Assembly (NCBI GenBank): GCA_963741385.1
Contig: CAVUHO010000003.1
Span: 124,001 to 188,000, forward strand
Length of the DNA stretch: 64,000 nt
Source of the DNA: Sulfomarinibacter sp963741385
Lineage (GTDB): Bacteria > Acidobacteriota > Thermoanaerobaculia > Thermoanaerobaculales > Sulfomarinibacteraceae
Reading direction: 5' to 3'
This document shows, in pieces, positions 11,467-20,303 of this stretch. Under the pieces are notes generated by a model. The model had not been told where the DNA came from. It ran no database searches and was given only the letters and a program-made list of their open reading frames with translations. Made by a program: the position numbers and the translations under genes. The first letter of the stretch is position 1; every line of letters begins with the position of its first letter.

Positions 11467-11985
11467 TCAGTCCCTCGAGGGGTAGATCCCCTGTAAACAG
11501 ATGATGAAGTAAATTGCCAGGTAGGGCTGCATGTTGTTCACCGCCACGTTGTTGCCGGTGTTGCCGATCGACAATCCGCTCATACCGCTGGCGGGGCTCG
11601 ACCCGGCGTAGATGTCCTCGGTGGGTTGTGCCAGATATCTGCCGGTGGGGTCGGAGGCGTCCGCGGCCGCGGTGGAGCCGCTCAACTGAATGGGATGCGT
11701 GTGTGAAGGTATTTGCGTGACGTTCAAGATGTTTTCGACTGTGCCCGTTCTCTCACCCTCCCGATAGTCCGAAAGTCCCGGGCCTTGGCGGGGGCCGACG
11801 AGAAACCGCCCGCGGAGATCGGGGAGGGCAAATGTGGTGCGGCCGTCCCCTCCGTAGATGGTGCCCAGAATGGAAAACAAGGCGGTATTCGAAGAGATCG
11901 ACAGCAACTGCCCGTCACAAAAGGCCCAATACCTGGGCGCGAAGTTGCCAGCGAACAAGATGATCTGGCCGATGAATCCTTCCAT
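11467..11985 (-). CDS. Phage tail-collar domain protein (MdpB-like), copy 2
   Basis: A second 172-residue collar protein starts at ATG 11985 with a GGGAG site; a TTG codon directly before it is an alternative start. Landmarks match its neighbours: EGFIGQIILFAGNFAPRYW, CDGQLLSI, IYGGDGRTTFALPDLRGR, SHTHPIQLSG and LAIYFIICLQGIYPSRD. It is separated from copies 1 and 3 by 73 and 75 bases. The middle region (about 70-140) differs most between copies, which suggests different binding partners on a common fold. Confidence 0.92.
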   Translation of the reverse strand: MEGFIGQIILFAGNFAPRYWAFCDGQLLSISSNTALFSILGTIYGGDGRTTFALPDLRGRFLVGPRQGPGLSDYREGERTGTVENILNVTQIPSHTHPIQLSGSTAAADASDPTGRYLAQPTEDIYAGSSPASGMSGLSIGNTGNNVAVNNMQPYLAIYFIICLQGIYPSRD

Positions 11986-12058
11986 CAAAAACTCCCTTTT
12001 CCTGTGACGGCCGCGTGTCCTGCTCCTGCCCCGTCATACGGACGGGTCGTTGGGGTTG

Positions 12059-12577
12059 CTAGCTTCGCACGGGAAAGATCCCCTGGATCGCGATGATGTA
12101 GTTGACCGCCAGCCAGGGCTGCATGTTGTTGACCGACTGGTTGCCGCCAGTGCTGCCGAGCACCGGGCCGTTCATATTTGTGGGAGGTCCCGAACTGGAA
12201 TAGGCGCGCACGTCAGTCTGTGCCGGGACTCTCCCGGAGGGGTCGGAGGCGTCGGCGGCGGCGGTGGTACCGCTCAACTGACCGGTGTGGGTGTGTGACG
12301 GCAGCTGGGAGGTACTCAAGGTATTGGTTTGCCAGCCGGCTCGCCCACCCACATAGTGGTTCGGGAGACCGGGGCCCTGTCCCGGTCCGATGGGACCTCT
12401 CCCGCGGAGATCCGGGAGAGCAAAGGTGATTCGACCGTCGCCGCCGTACATGGTTCCCAGAAGCGAAAAAAGAGCCTGGTTCTGGGAAATTGGGAGAAGC
12501 TGACCGTCACAAAGGGCCCAGCCCCTGGGTGCGAAATTTCCACCGAACATGACGATTTGGGCGAGGGTTGGTTCCAT
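12059..12577 (-). CDS. Phage tail-collar domain protein (MdpB-like), copy 1
   Basis: This is the first and most diverged of the three 172-residue collar proteins: PTLAQIVMFGGNFAPRGW, CDGQLLPIS, MYGGDGRITFALPDLRGR, LPSHTHTGQLSG and LAVNYIIAIQGIFPVRS. A GGGAGA site precedes the ATG at 12577. No tail, capsid, integrase or lysis genes are nearby, so this is not a prophage. The three copies arose by tandem duplication before moderate divergence. Confidence 0.92.
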   Translation of the reverse strand: MEPTLAQIVMFGGNFAPRGWALCDGQLLPISQNQALFSLLGTMYGGDGRITFALPDLRGRGPIGPGQGPGLPNHYVGGRAGWQTNTLSTSQLPSHTHTGQLSGTTAAADASDPSGRVPAQTDVRAYSSSGPPTNMNGPVLGSTGGNQSVNNMQPWLAVNYIIAIQGIFPVRS

Positions 12578-12693
12578 CGAGATCTCCCTTGGTCAGCGCT
12601 GGGTTGTTGCCGGCCGCGCGCGCCGGTTCGGCGAGATACCGGTCATTCCAACCGGACTGCCGCGAAAGGGCAGGGACCCCATGATTTTCACGA

Positions 12694-12990
12694 TCAGTTG
12701 AAGATGCATTCGAAATAGCTCCCATCGGGATCCGGTTGGCGGGGGATGAGGAAAAGCTCCATCGTACCGAGCAGCGGGTGGCTGATCGCGTAAATGTTCT
12801 GCGGGAGGAAAAGACCACCCGGGCCGCGAAACATGAGTGCAAAGGGGTCCTGCCGCGGAGCGCCGGGATGTGCCGAGAGCGGTTTGACCTCGATGAGTTC
12901 GAGCACCACAGGTTCGCCCTCTCCGATTGTCACGGTGAAGGTGGTGCCGACGTGGGGGCTGAATCGATCGAGAACGTATGTGTCTTCCAT
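12694..12990 (-). CDS. DUF6916-like protein
   Basis: A 98-residue soluble protein starts at ATG 12990, preceded by AGGGAAG. It has the pattern I associate with DUF6916: LDRFSPHVGTTFTV near the N-terminus, FALMFRGPGG in the centre, LFLPQNIYAISHPLLG, and a terminal DGSYFECIFN. Small proteins of this family are commonly encoded beside tail-collar MdpB-like genes. It lies 8 bases after a longer Tat-exported paralog and 116 bases before the first collar gene. Function unknown. Confidence 0.82.
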   Translation of the reverse strand: MEDTYVLDRFSPHVGTTFTVTIGEGEPVVLELIEVKPLSAHPGAPRQDPFALMFRGPGGLFLPQNIYAISHPLLGTMELFLIPRQPDPDGSYFECIFN

Positions 12991-12998
12991 CGTCTTCC

Positions 12999-13454
12999 CT
13001 AGTTGAACCCGATCTCGCACAGGTTGGCCGTGGGCCGTCGCGGATCGGGGCGTGGATTGATGAAGGCCGGGAATCGCCCGAGCCTGGTGTGTTCAACGAT
13101 GTGGGTGGCACTGGTGACGGGCTCGGGACCGGCCACCTCGAAGATCAACGAGCACCACTGGTCGGGCACGCCCGGGGGAAGCTCGGTGGAGTTGTTGTGG
13201 CGCCGGCGTTCGACATCTCTCAGGACCAACACGGCGGGTTGCGCCTCTTCATCGAGGGGCGAACCGCATGCATAGAAGGTGTCGCCGACCAGCTCCTCCC
13301 AGGGTTTCTGGGCGATGTGGCTGATGCGGGTCGTGCCCCCCGCACCTTCCGATGTCGTGGCTGAGAGAGCAATGCCGCCACCGATGCCTGCGGCGCAGGC
13401 GTGGACCAGAAACTGGCGTCTGTTGGGTTGGTACTGATCGTTTCGATCTTGCAT
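12999..13454 (-). CDS. DUF6916-like protein with Tat signal
   Basis: A 151-residue protein begins with a twin-arginine signal: NRRQFLVHACAAGIGGGIALS. The mature part follows the DUF6916 layout, with an extended charged insert (LVLRDVERRRHNN) and a centre QWCSLIFEVAGPEPV. The end reads ANLCEIGFN, which parallels the FECIFN end of the neighbouring paralog. A Tat signal on this family implies folding in the cytoplasm before export. It sits 22 bases after the anchored secreted protein and directly before the shorter paralog. Confidence 0.8.
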   Translation of the reverse strand: MQDRNDQYQPNRRQFLVHACAAGIGGGIALSATTSEGAGGTTRISHIAQKPWEELVGDTFYACGSPLDEEAQPAVLVLRDVERRRHNNSTELPPGVPDQWCSLIFEVAGPEPVTSATHIVEHTRLGRFPAFINPRPDPRRPTANLCEIGFN

Positions 13455-13476
13455 GGTATTGCGTCCTTTTCCCCGG

Positions 13477-14259
13477 TTACTGGCGCCGCAAGAGAATATA
13501 TCCGGCGACCGCCAGGAGGCTCACCAGAACCGCGAATCCGAGGTGGGTGGCCGCGGGCACGCTGGTAACGGCGCTGCCGAAGCCGCGGATCATCCAGTTG
13601 CCGGCGACAAAACCATCGATCGTGGAGAAAAGGTTGTTGGCCGGAAGCAATGGTGGGTTCGGCGGGTCGCCGGTCCACACCGCAAGCCACGAACGGCCCT
13701 GGCTGGCCCCGGTGTCGATGGCAGCGGGTTGGGTCGCCGAGGTCACGCCTGATGTGACGAATCTGTCCACCACCCCGATGAGAACATCCCCCGGTTGGGA
13801 GATCAGGACTCCTGGATCGAGCGGATAGACCGAAAAGGTGTTGCCGTCGACCACTTGGATAGTCTCGTTGAAGGTCGCCACGAGGTCAGCGCCGTTGGAC
13901 GGGTTGCCGTCTGGATCGTGGTACACGACGAGCTGGACGGCGGCGCCGGTCGTCACGTTGGGACCGGGTGGAAAAAGGACCCAGATCTCTTCCAAAGTGA
14001 ATGGCAGCGAACCCGGCGTGAATCGGTTGAACCACAGGAATTGCTGGGCGGTCGGTTGACCGACGCCAAACGCCCCTTCGCTCGAATCATCGTCCAGCAC
14101 CAACTGGACGGCTGCGGGAGGGATCGGCGGCAGGGCCTTGAGCGAGGATTTGTTCGGCTGGAACGTTGTTTGAAGCTCCAACTCCGAGGCCGCGCCGGTG
14201 CCGCACACCATCAGCGCGACCGCGATGGCCCCGAAGATGACTTTTGATGACGTGTTCAT
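13477..14259 (-). CDS. Secreted protein with C-terminal hydrophobic anchor (IPTL/PEP-CTERM-like tail)
   Basis: A 260-residue protein starts at ATG 14259. Residues 1-24 are a Sec signal (KVIFGAIAVALMVCGTGAASE). The central 190 residues are a beta-rich extracellular domain (VQLVLDDDSSEGAFGVG, TLEEIWVLFPPG, VQLVVYHDPDGNPSNGAD). The last 27 residues have the layout of an exosortase-type sorting tail: a VPAATHLG motif, a hydrophobic helix and a terminal LLRRQ. The motif is not a strict PEP or IPTL match. It is 21 bases downstream of the giant DUF11 protein and likely cotranscribed. Confidence 0.85.
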   Translation of the reverse strand: MNTSSKVIFGAIAVALMVCGTGAASELELQTTFQPNKSSLKALPPIPPAAVQLVLDDDSSEGAFGVGQPTAQQFLWFNRFTPGSLPFTLEEIWVLFPPGPNVTTGAAVQLVVYHDPDGNPSNGADLVATFNETIQVVDGNTFSVYPLDPGVLISQPGDVLIGVVDRFVTSGVTSATQPAAIDTGASQGRSWLAVWTGDPPNPPLLPANNLFSTIDGFVAGNWMIRGFGSAVTSVPAATHLGFAVLVSLLAVAGYILLRRQ

Positions 14260-14280
14260 GGCTTCTCCAACCGGTCCTTT

Positions 14281-17200
14281 CTAAGGAGTGGTCAATGACC
14301 ACATTGTTGTGCCGCCGCTTTCAAATCCATCGGAGAAGATCAGGTCTCCCTTTCCGAAGAACAGATCGTCGAGCCCAGCCGTGAAGTTCTGGCCGCCCGG
14401 CGTCGTGAACCTGAATGCGCAGCGTGCGGAAGAGGCACCTGCTGTCGTCGTCATCGTATCGGAGACCTCGATCCATGTACCACCCGTGCCACCCATGAGG
14501 TCGCTGTTGATCGAATTTCCGAGACCGGTCCCGGGCGCGCCGCAAAGGGTGGTGGAAAAGAACTCGCAGCTTCTGGAATAGGAGATGAAGCTGGTCGTGG
14601 TCAACCGCATCCGACCGACGATGTCGTAGTTCGTGGAAGGCGTCACTTTGACACACTGGCTGATCTCGAAGAGCGTATTCGCCGCCAGCTGCATGATCTG
14701 GGTGGAGCCCGAGATGGTCGAGCCGTCGGCGTCGTCGGAATCGCGGATGATCTCCACCGGATCTGAAACGCTCCAGCCGTCGAGACCGGTGGACGGGCAG
14801 TCGAAGTGGCCGTTTGTGAAATTGTTGAAGGGATCGGAGCGGAATGTCCGCAAGAAGTCGTCCCCGGCCGCTCCGTCGCCGGTGCCGTCGAGCGGGTTGC
14901 CGGCGATATCGCGGATGGAGGTCGATCCGCAGACGAGCAATCGCACCTGCGAGCTCGGGAGGCTGCCGGTAGCGAGTGTGGCGGTGCGGGTGGGTTCGTC
15001 ATACGACACGGCCGTCAAGTTGACCACCTCATCGTCGCCGAGCGGTCCTCCGCACACTGCGGTCGAGAAGTCGCCGTCGGGGCCGGATCCGATCACCAGA
15101 TAGTTGGCCGGGTTGGTGACATCGTCGCTGTCGGTGTCACCGGGTGGATCGCGCACGGGTTCGGAGAAGATGACCCGCAGCGAGGTGATTGGCGACAGCA
15201 CGGTGCGGCACGCCTCGAGTTCGCCGGCGCCCGGCTCCGCCAGGAGAGAAGTTACGGTCGGCGGCGTGGTGTCGGTGGTGGTTTCCTCGTCGTCGGTGTT
15301 GTCCTCGGCATCGAGCTCCGTTTCGGTGGCTGTCACGCTCGCGGTGTTGGTGATGATCGGCGGTGGATCGGGATTGACCGTCACCGAGATCGTGTACTGC
15401 TTCGAACCGCCAGCCGCGAGGGTACCGAGGGTGCAGGTCGGCACACCGCTCTGGTCCTCGGCGCAACCGGAGGTGGAAACCAGTGTCACCGACGCGGGCA
15501 GGGTGTCCGTCACCTCGACGCCGGTGGCGTCGGAGGGCCCCTGGTTGGTGATCGTCAACGTGTAGACAAGGGTCGCCCCCGGGGACCACGGGTTGGGCGA
15601 GCCGGTCTTGTCGAGCACCAGATCGATCTCTCGGGTCACCGAGGTCAACTCCGAGGCACTGTCGTTTGCCGGCACCGTGTCGGTTTCGTTGACCGCGGTG
15701 ACGGTGGCGGTGGAGTCGACGACATCGGTGCCGGAGGCCGTCGAGGCCGAGACCGTGAGGACGACCGTCAGCGTTTCACTGTCGCCTCTGGCGAGGCCAC
15801 CGAGGGTCCACGTGGGATCTGCAAACGAACCGCCGCTCGGTGTCACCGAGTCGATGGTGACCCCCGTCGGCAGCGTGAGGGCGGTTGTGATCGTCACGCC
15901 CGAGGCATCGGAAGGCCCGTTGTTGGTGGCGGTCACGACGTAGGTGAGGTTACCCGCTCCGGAGCCCGCCACCACTGGGTCGAAGGACTCCGCGACGGTC
16001 ACCTCGACATCCACCTCACGCGTCACCGAGGTGTTCTCCGAAGAGGAGTCGTTTGCGGAGGAGGTGTCGGTTTCGTTGACCGCGGTGATGGTGGCGGTGG
16101 AGTCGATGACATTGGTGCCGAAGGCCGCGGAGTTGTCCACGGTCAGCGTCACCGTCAAGGTTTCGCTTGCGCCCGCCGCGACATAACCGAGGGTCCAGGT
16201 GGGGTCCGCAAACGAACCAGCGCTCGGTGTCACCGAGTCGACAGTGACCCCCTCGGGCAGGGTCAGGATCTCGGAGAGAGTCACCCCTGAAGCGTCGGAT
16301 GGGCCGTTGTTGGTCGCGGTCACTGTGTAGACCAGGTTGCCGGCGCCGGATCCCGCCACCACCGGGTCAATGGACTCGGTAGTCGAAACCTCGAGATCAA
16401 CCTCTCGCGAAACCGAGGTGGTTTCGGTCGAGGTGTCGTTCGCGGTGGAGGTGTCGGTTTCGTTCAACGCCGTCACCGTCGCGGTCGAACCGATCACGTC
16501 GCTGCCGGCGACCGTCGAGGAGGCCACGGTGAGCGTCACCGTCAATGTCTCGCTCGCGCCGCTGGCGAGATCACCGATGGTCCAGGTGGGTCCGGCCCAC
16601 GAACCGGCCCCGCTGGGCACCACGGAATCAGCCGAGGCCCCTGCCGGCAGCGTCAGGACCTCTGACACCGTGAGACCGGTCGCGTTGGCCGGTCCGTTGT
16701 TGGTGGCGGTCACGGTGTAGACCAGATTGCCGGCGCCGGATCCCGCCACCACCGGGTCGATCGACCCAGAGGTGGTCAGCTCGATGTCGACCCGGCGTGT
16801 CACCGATGTGGCCTCGGTGGCCGAGTTGTTGTCGGTGTCGGTCTCCGGTTCGTTGACTGCGGTGAGGGTAGCGGTGGTCGAGATGACGTCGGTGCCGGCC
16901 GCAGCCGAGCTCTGGACCGAGAGGACCAGCGTCAGGGTCTCGCTGGCGCCGTTGACCAGATCACCGATGGTCCATGTGGGGTCCGTCCACGTAGTGGCCC
17001 CGCTGGGCGTGATCGAGTCGATCGCCACTCCGGCGGGCAGGGTCAGGATATTGCTCGCCGTGACGCCGGATGCATCGCCGGGACCAATGTTGGTGGCGGT
17101 CACCACGTAGGTCAGATTGCCCGCACCGGAACCGGCGATGACGGGATCGATGCTTTCGGCGGCGGCAATCTCGATATCCACGTTCCGCGTTACCGATGTG

Positions 17201-19998
17201 GCGACGGAGGAGGTGTCGTTCGCTGCGTTGGTGTCGGTTTCGTTCACAGCTGTTACGGTTGCGGTGGAGCCGATGACGTCGGTGCCGGCGGTCGTCGAGG
17301 CAGCCACAGTGAGAGTCACCGTCAATGTCGCGCTGGCGCCGGCGGCGAGGCTACCGAGGGTCCACGTGGGATCTGCAAACGAACCGCCGCTCGGTGTCAC
17401 CGAGTCGATGGTGACCCCCGTCGGCAGCGTGAGGGTCTCTGAGATCGTCAGACCTGAGGCATCGCCCGGTCCCTTGTTGGCGGCGGTCACGGTGTAGACC
17501 AGGTTACCGGCACCGGAGCCGGCCATCACCGGGTCGATCGACTCGGTGGTGGTGAGTTCGATGTCGACCTGGCGTGTCACCGATGTGGCCTCGGTGGCCT
17601 CGTTGTTGTCGGTGACGGTCTCCGGCTGGGTGGTGGCGGTGATTGTGGCCGTGTTGGAGATGACATCGGTGCCGGCTGCCGTGGAGCTCTGCACCGTGAG
17701 GACCACGGTGAGGGTTGCGCTGGCGCCGTTGGCCAGATCACCGACGGTCCAGGTGGACGGAGCTGTCCAAACGGTGCCTGCACTGGGAGTGACCGAGTCC
17801 CTTGCCACTCCGGCTGGCAAGGTCAGGACGTTGCTCACCACGACGCCGGAGGCATCAACGGGACCGTTGTTGGTGGTGGTCACGGTGTAGGTGAGATTGC
17901 CTGCTGCGGAGCCGGCGACCACCGGGTCGACGGAGTCGACGACGGTCACGGCGATGTCGACGATTCTGATGTTGCCGAAAACGAGACCTGTCACGTCGAC
18001 CCCACTCACAGTCGTGATGTCATGGACCGCGGGAAGCGTCGTTTGAACGGTGCCCGCCGGTGTGAGTTGGCGAACGAAATACCGTCCACCGCCCACGTTC
18101 GAGAAACCGAAAAGGCCTGCGAGGTCGGAGCCTGTCGAGTCAATTGAAACGTCGTCACCGATCCCGAAGTCCGGTGTGCCGTCGCCACCGTCCCGCCACA
18201 ACTCGATCGTCACCATCGGAAACGCCGGGTCACCGGTTGGGCTGCCGTCTCCGTTGAGGTCTTCGAAGACCAGTCCCGAAATGCTGACGGGTGTGAAGGG
18301 CCTGAGACCGGCGTCGATGGAGAGATCTTCGATAGTGAAGGTCACATCGGCCTGACCGTCCGCCGGATCGAAGTTGCTGTCGAGTTCGAAGTCGCCGCCC
18401 TGTTCCTTGGGCGAAAGCTCGGATTCGGGCGGAAAACTGACCGTGAGCGTGTAGGAGCCAGGCAGCAGAGCGGGGAAGAGATACCTGCCGTTGACGTCGC
18501 TGGTGGTCGAAACACTCACCGACCCGGCGATCGCGACGGAAACGGCGTGGACACCCGGTTCGCCACCGTCCTGGATGCCGTCACTGTTGGTGTCGCTCCA
18601 TACGAAGTCCCCAAGGTTGGCGGGAAGGTCTTCGGCGGCGATGACGCCCGCGGCCACCGTGACGGTTCCGGTGACCACGATTGGCGTACCGGCATTGGTG
18701 TTGTCCGCGATCACCGTCGCCGGAACGAACGAAGCCGAGTTCCCCTGATCCAACTGGACCGTGCTGACGGCCTGATCAATCTGATATGCGGAGGCGCCAG
18801 GGGTCTGGACGGTGTTGCCGGAGATGTCGAGGTCCAACGTGTAGACGCCGTTGTTTGCGTCGGCGTCGATCAGAATGCCCTCGCCAGTCGGGCTGGTGAT
18901 GGTGTTTCCGGTGAGGACCACCTTCCAGAGACCGCCGGAGCCGGTCGACGCGTCCTGTGGTCGCATCCGGATTCCGGCTCCGGAACCGGTGCCTGTGACG
19001 GTGTTGGCGTCGATCAGAACGTTGGCGATGATGTCTGCGGAGGCCGAACCCCCATCGATGAAGATGCCGTTGTTTCCGGGGGCGGTGATCTGGTTGTTGC
19101 GGACGATGACGGACGTGGTCGTGGCGGCGCCCTCGAGGTCGACGAGGATGGCCTGTGACAGAGGGCTGGTGATCTGGTTGTCTTCAATGGCGATCGATGC
19201 GGAGGTGCCGACACTTCCGGTGTCTCCCAGGTCGACATCGATGGGGCTCCCCGATCCGGCGGCTGCATTGAACGTGTTGTTGATGATCCGACCGAGGATC
19301 ACCGGCCCTGCCGGGCCGCTCGGCGACTGGACGTCGATCTTGATGCCGTCGTCCTGCAGCATCGTAAAGGTGTTGTCCTCTGCGATGAGGTTGATGGACG
19401 GTGCGCCGGTGATCTCGATCTCGACCGCGTCCTGATTATCGGCGGGGGTTTCGAAACTGTTTCCCCGGACCTCGAGGGTGGTGACGGTGGACCCCGATAC
19501 CGCCATCAGCACGCCAACGCCTCCGTATCCCGGGCCGAAGGTGTTGTCGAGCACGGTGACGACGCCGTCAATATTGATGAGTGAGAGGACACCGGTGGGA
19601 ACGCCGGCGTCGGCATCGAGCACAAAACCGCTGACCGTTATGTTGCCCGCAAAGCCTGTAGCGCGGAACGCCGCACCCATTCCGCCGTCGACGGTGGCGC
19701 CCAGCGGGTTGGCTGCACGAATCGTCAGGTCGCCGACCGTGGGCGTTCCCAACGCGCTGCCCATCAGGCCGAGATCGACGCTCTCGTCGTACGAGCCGTC
19801 GTCAACCACGATTTCATCGCCTGGAGAGGCGTTGTTCACGGCCTCCTGGATCGTTGTGTAATCGTCAGAAACCGAGATCGTTGCGGCCTCTGAAAATGCT
19901 GGCAGCACCAGACATACGGCCATGATCGTCAGCGTCATCGACACACTCCAAATCGGGGGCTGAGGTGTCTTCGCGCATTCGTCGGAGTCGGTCGTCAT
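14281..19998 (-). CDS. Giant surface protein: beta-helix, SdrD-like and seven DUF11 repeats
   Basis: A 1905-residue exported protein. After a signal peptide (ending AFSEA at about 38) comes a right-handed beta-helix with many NNGIFI and NTF-type turns (about 40-440). Two SdrD/Cna-B-like domains follow (GDFVWSDTNSDGIQDGGEPG; ISGLVFEDLNGDG). Then there are seven DUF11 domains (about 685-1590); the first six share the pattern DPVVAGSGAGNLVYTVTATN and have a period near 130 residues. After an Ig-like SbsA-type domain (VIFSEPV) there is a carbohydrate-binding-like region. The tail is LIFSDGFESGGTTMWS. DUF11 domains form stalks in adhesins. The ATG at 19998 is preceded by GGAGA. It heads a seven-gene run down to 10873. 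Confidence 0.93.
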   Translation of the reverse strand: MTTDSDECAKTPQPPIWSVSMTLTIMAVCLVLPAFSEAATISVSDDYTTIQEAVNNASPGDEIVVDDGSYDESVDLGLMGSALGTPTVGDLTIRAANPLGATVDGGMGAAFRATGFAGNITVSGFVLDADAGVPTGVLSLINIDGVVTVLDNTFGPGYGGVGVLMAVSGSTVTTLEVRGNSFETPADNQDAVEIEITGAPSINLIAEDNTFTMLQDDGIKIDVQSPSGPAGPVILGRIINNTFNAAAGSGSPIDVDLGDTGSVGTSASIAIEDNQITSPLSQAILVDLEGAATTTSVIVRNNQITAPGNNGIFIDGGSASADIIANVLIDANTVTGTGSGAGIRMRPQDASTGSGGLWKVVLTGNTITSPTGEGILIDADANNGVYTLDLDISGNTVQTPGASAYQIDQAVSTVQLDQGNSASFVPATVIADNTNAGTPIVVTGTVTVAAGVIAAEDLPANLGDFVWSDTNSDGIQDGGEPGVHAVSVAIAGSVSVSTTSDVNGRYLFPALLPGSYTLTVSFPPESELSPKEQGGDFELDSNFDPADGQADVTFTIEDLSIDAGLRPFTPVSISGLVFEDLNGDGSPTGDPAFPMVTIELWRDGGDGTPDFGIGDDVSIDSTGSDLAGLFGFSNVGGGRYFVRQLTPAGTVQTTLPAVHDITTVSGVDVTGLVFGNIRIVDIAVTVVDSVDPVVAGSAAGNLTYTVTTTNNGPVDASGVVVSNVLTLPAGVARDSVTPSAGTVWTAPSTWTVGDLANGASATLTVVLTVQSSTAAGTDVISNTATITATTQPETVTDNNEATEATSVTRQVDIELTTTESIDPVMAGSGAGNLVYTVTAANKGPGDASGLTISETLTLPTGVTIDSVTPSGGSFADPTWTLGSLAAGASATLTVTLTVAASTTAGTDVIGSTATVTAVNETDTNAANDTSSVATSVTRNVDIEIAAAESIDPVIAGSGAGNLTYVVTATNIGPGDASGVTASNILTLPAGVAIDSITPSGATTWTDPTWTIGDLVNGASETLTLVLSVQSSAAAGTDVISTTATLTAVNEPETDTDNNSATEATSVTRRVDIELTTSGSIDPVVAGSGAGNLVYTVTATNNGPANATGLTVSEVLTLPAGASADSVVPSGAGSWAGPTWTIGDLASGASETLTVTLTVASSTVAGSDVIGSTATVTALNETDTSTANDTSTETTSVSREVDLEVSTTESIDPVVAGSGAGNLVYTVTATNNGPSDASGVTLSEILTLPEGVTVDSVTPSAGSFADPTWTLGYVAAGASETLTVTLTVDNSAAFGTNVIDSTATITAVNETDTSSANDSSSENTSVTREVDVEVTVAESFDPVVAGSGAGNLTYVVTATNNGPSDASGVTITTALTLPTGVTIDSVTPSGGSFADPTWTLGGLARGDSETLTVVLTVSASTASGTDVVDSTATVTAVNETDTVPANDSASELTSVTREIDLVLDKTGSPNPWSPGATLVYTLTITNQGPSDATGVEVTDTLPASVTLVSTSGCAEDQSGVPTCTLGTLAAGGSKQYTISVTVNPDPPPIITNTASVTATETELDAEDNTDDEETTTDTTPPTVTSLLAEPGAGELEACRTVLSPITSLRVIFSEPVRDPPGDTDSDDVTNPANYLVIGSGPDGDFSTAVCGGPLGDDEVVNLTAVSYDEPTRTATLATGSLPSSQVRLLVCGSTSIRDIAGNPLDGTGDGAAGDDFLRTFRSDPFNNFTNGHFDCPSTGLDGWSVSDPVEIIRDSDDADGSTISGSTQIMQLAANTLFEISQCVKVTPSTNYDIVGRMRLTTTSFISYSRSCEFFSTTLCGAPGTGLGNSINSDLMGGTGGTWIEVSDTMTTTAGASSARCAFRFTTPGGQNFTAGLDDLFFGKGDLIFSDGFESGGTTMWSLTTP
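15620..17950. repeat. Tandem ~390-bp DNA repeats encoding six DUF11 domains
   Basis: Six head-to-tail units of about 390 bp encode the DUF11 domains. Equivalent points fall at about 15944, 16337, 16727 and 17117 (spacings 393, 390, 390). Some segments are identical between non-adjacent units: the 83 bases 15799-15881 recur exactly at 17353-17435. This indicates recent recombination or gene conversion. Confidence 0.85.
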
Positions 19999-20303
19999 AG
20001 CCGCGTCTCCAGTGATCGGGGTTGGTAGGCTCTCGCGTCGTGTTCAAACACAACTCGATTTGCCTCTGTTGTGAGCAAGAAACGAAGGAAGAGGGTCATT
20101 TGCGCTGCGTCTTGTGCTCTTTGGCATGTTCGGTTTCGAGAATGCACGCCGAACTCTTCACGCGTTTTGGCCACTGCCTTTCGAGTTTATCACTGGGCAG
20201 CGATCGCCCTCGCGCACTGGCGATTTCTCTGTGGAAAGGTGAGCTAGTGCCCCAGACGCAGCCGCCGCACTCGGAGGCGGCCCCACCGCAGGTGCCGTCC
20301 GAC
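19999..20303. other. Gene-free stretch upstream of the giant surface protein
   Basis: These 305 bases hold the promoter region of the DUF11 protein gene and the 3' flank of the sensor gene. A 7-bp stem (CCGACTC/GAGTCGG, about 20299-20317) overlaps the sensor stop codon but lacks a T-run. I see no convincing small gene. Confidence 0.5.

Noticed and set aside
10873..12577. Tail-collar genes considered as a prophage
   Set aside because: No integrase, portal, capsid, terminase, tube or lysis genes are near, and the family is known from non-phage loci.
14806..17890. Repeated plus-strand frames of about 127 codons, each opening MPAPDP or similar
   Set aside because: Their periodicity is that of the DUF11 repeats on the opposite strand. 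They have no ribosome sites and no independent coding signal.
15620..17950. Regularly spaced repeats considered as a CRISPR array
   Set aside because: The units are about 390 bp and lie in an open reading frame; there are no short repeats with unique spacers and no cas genes.
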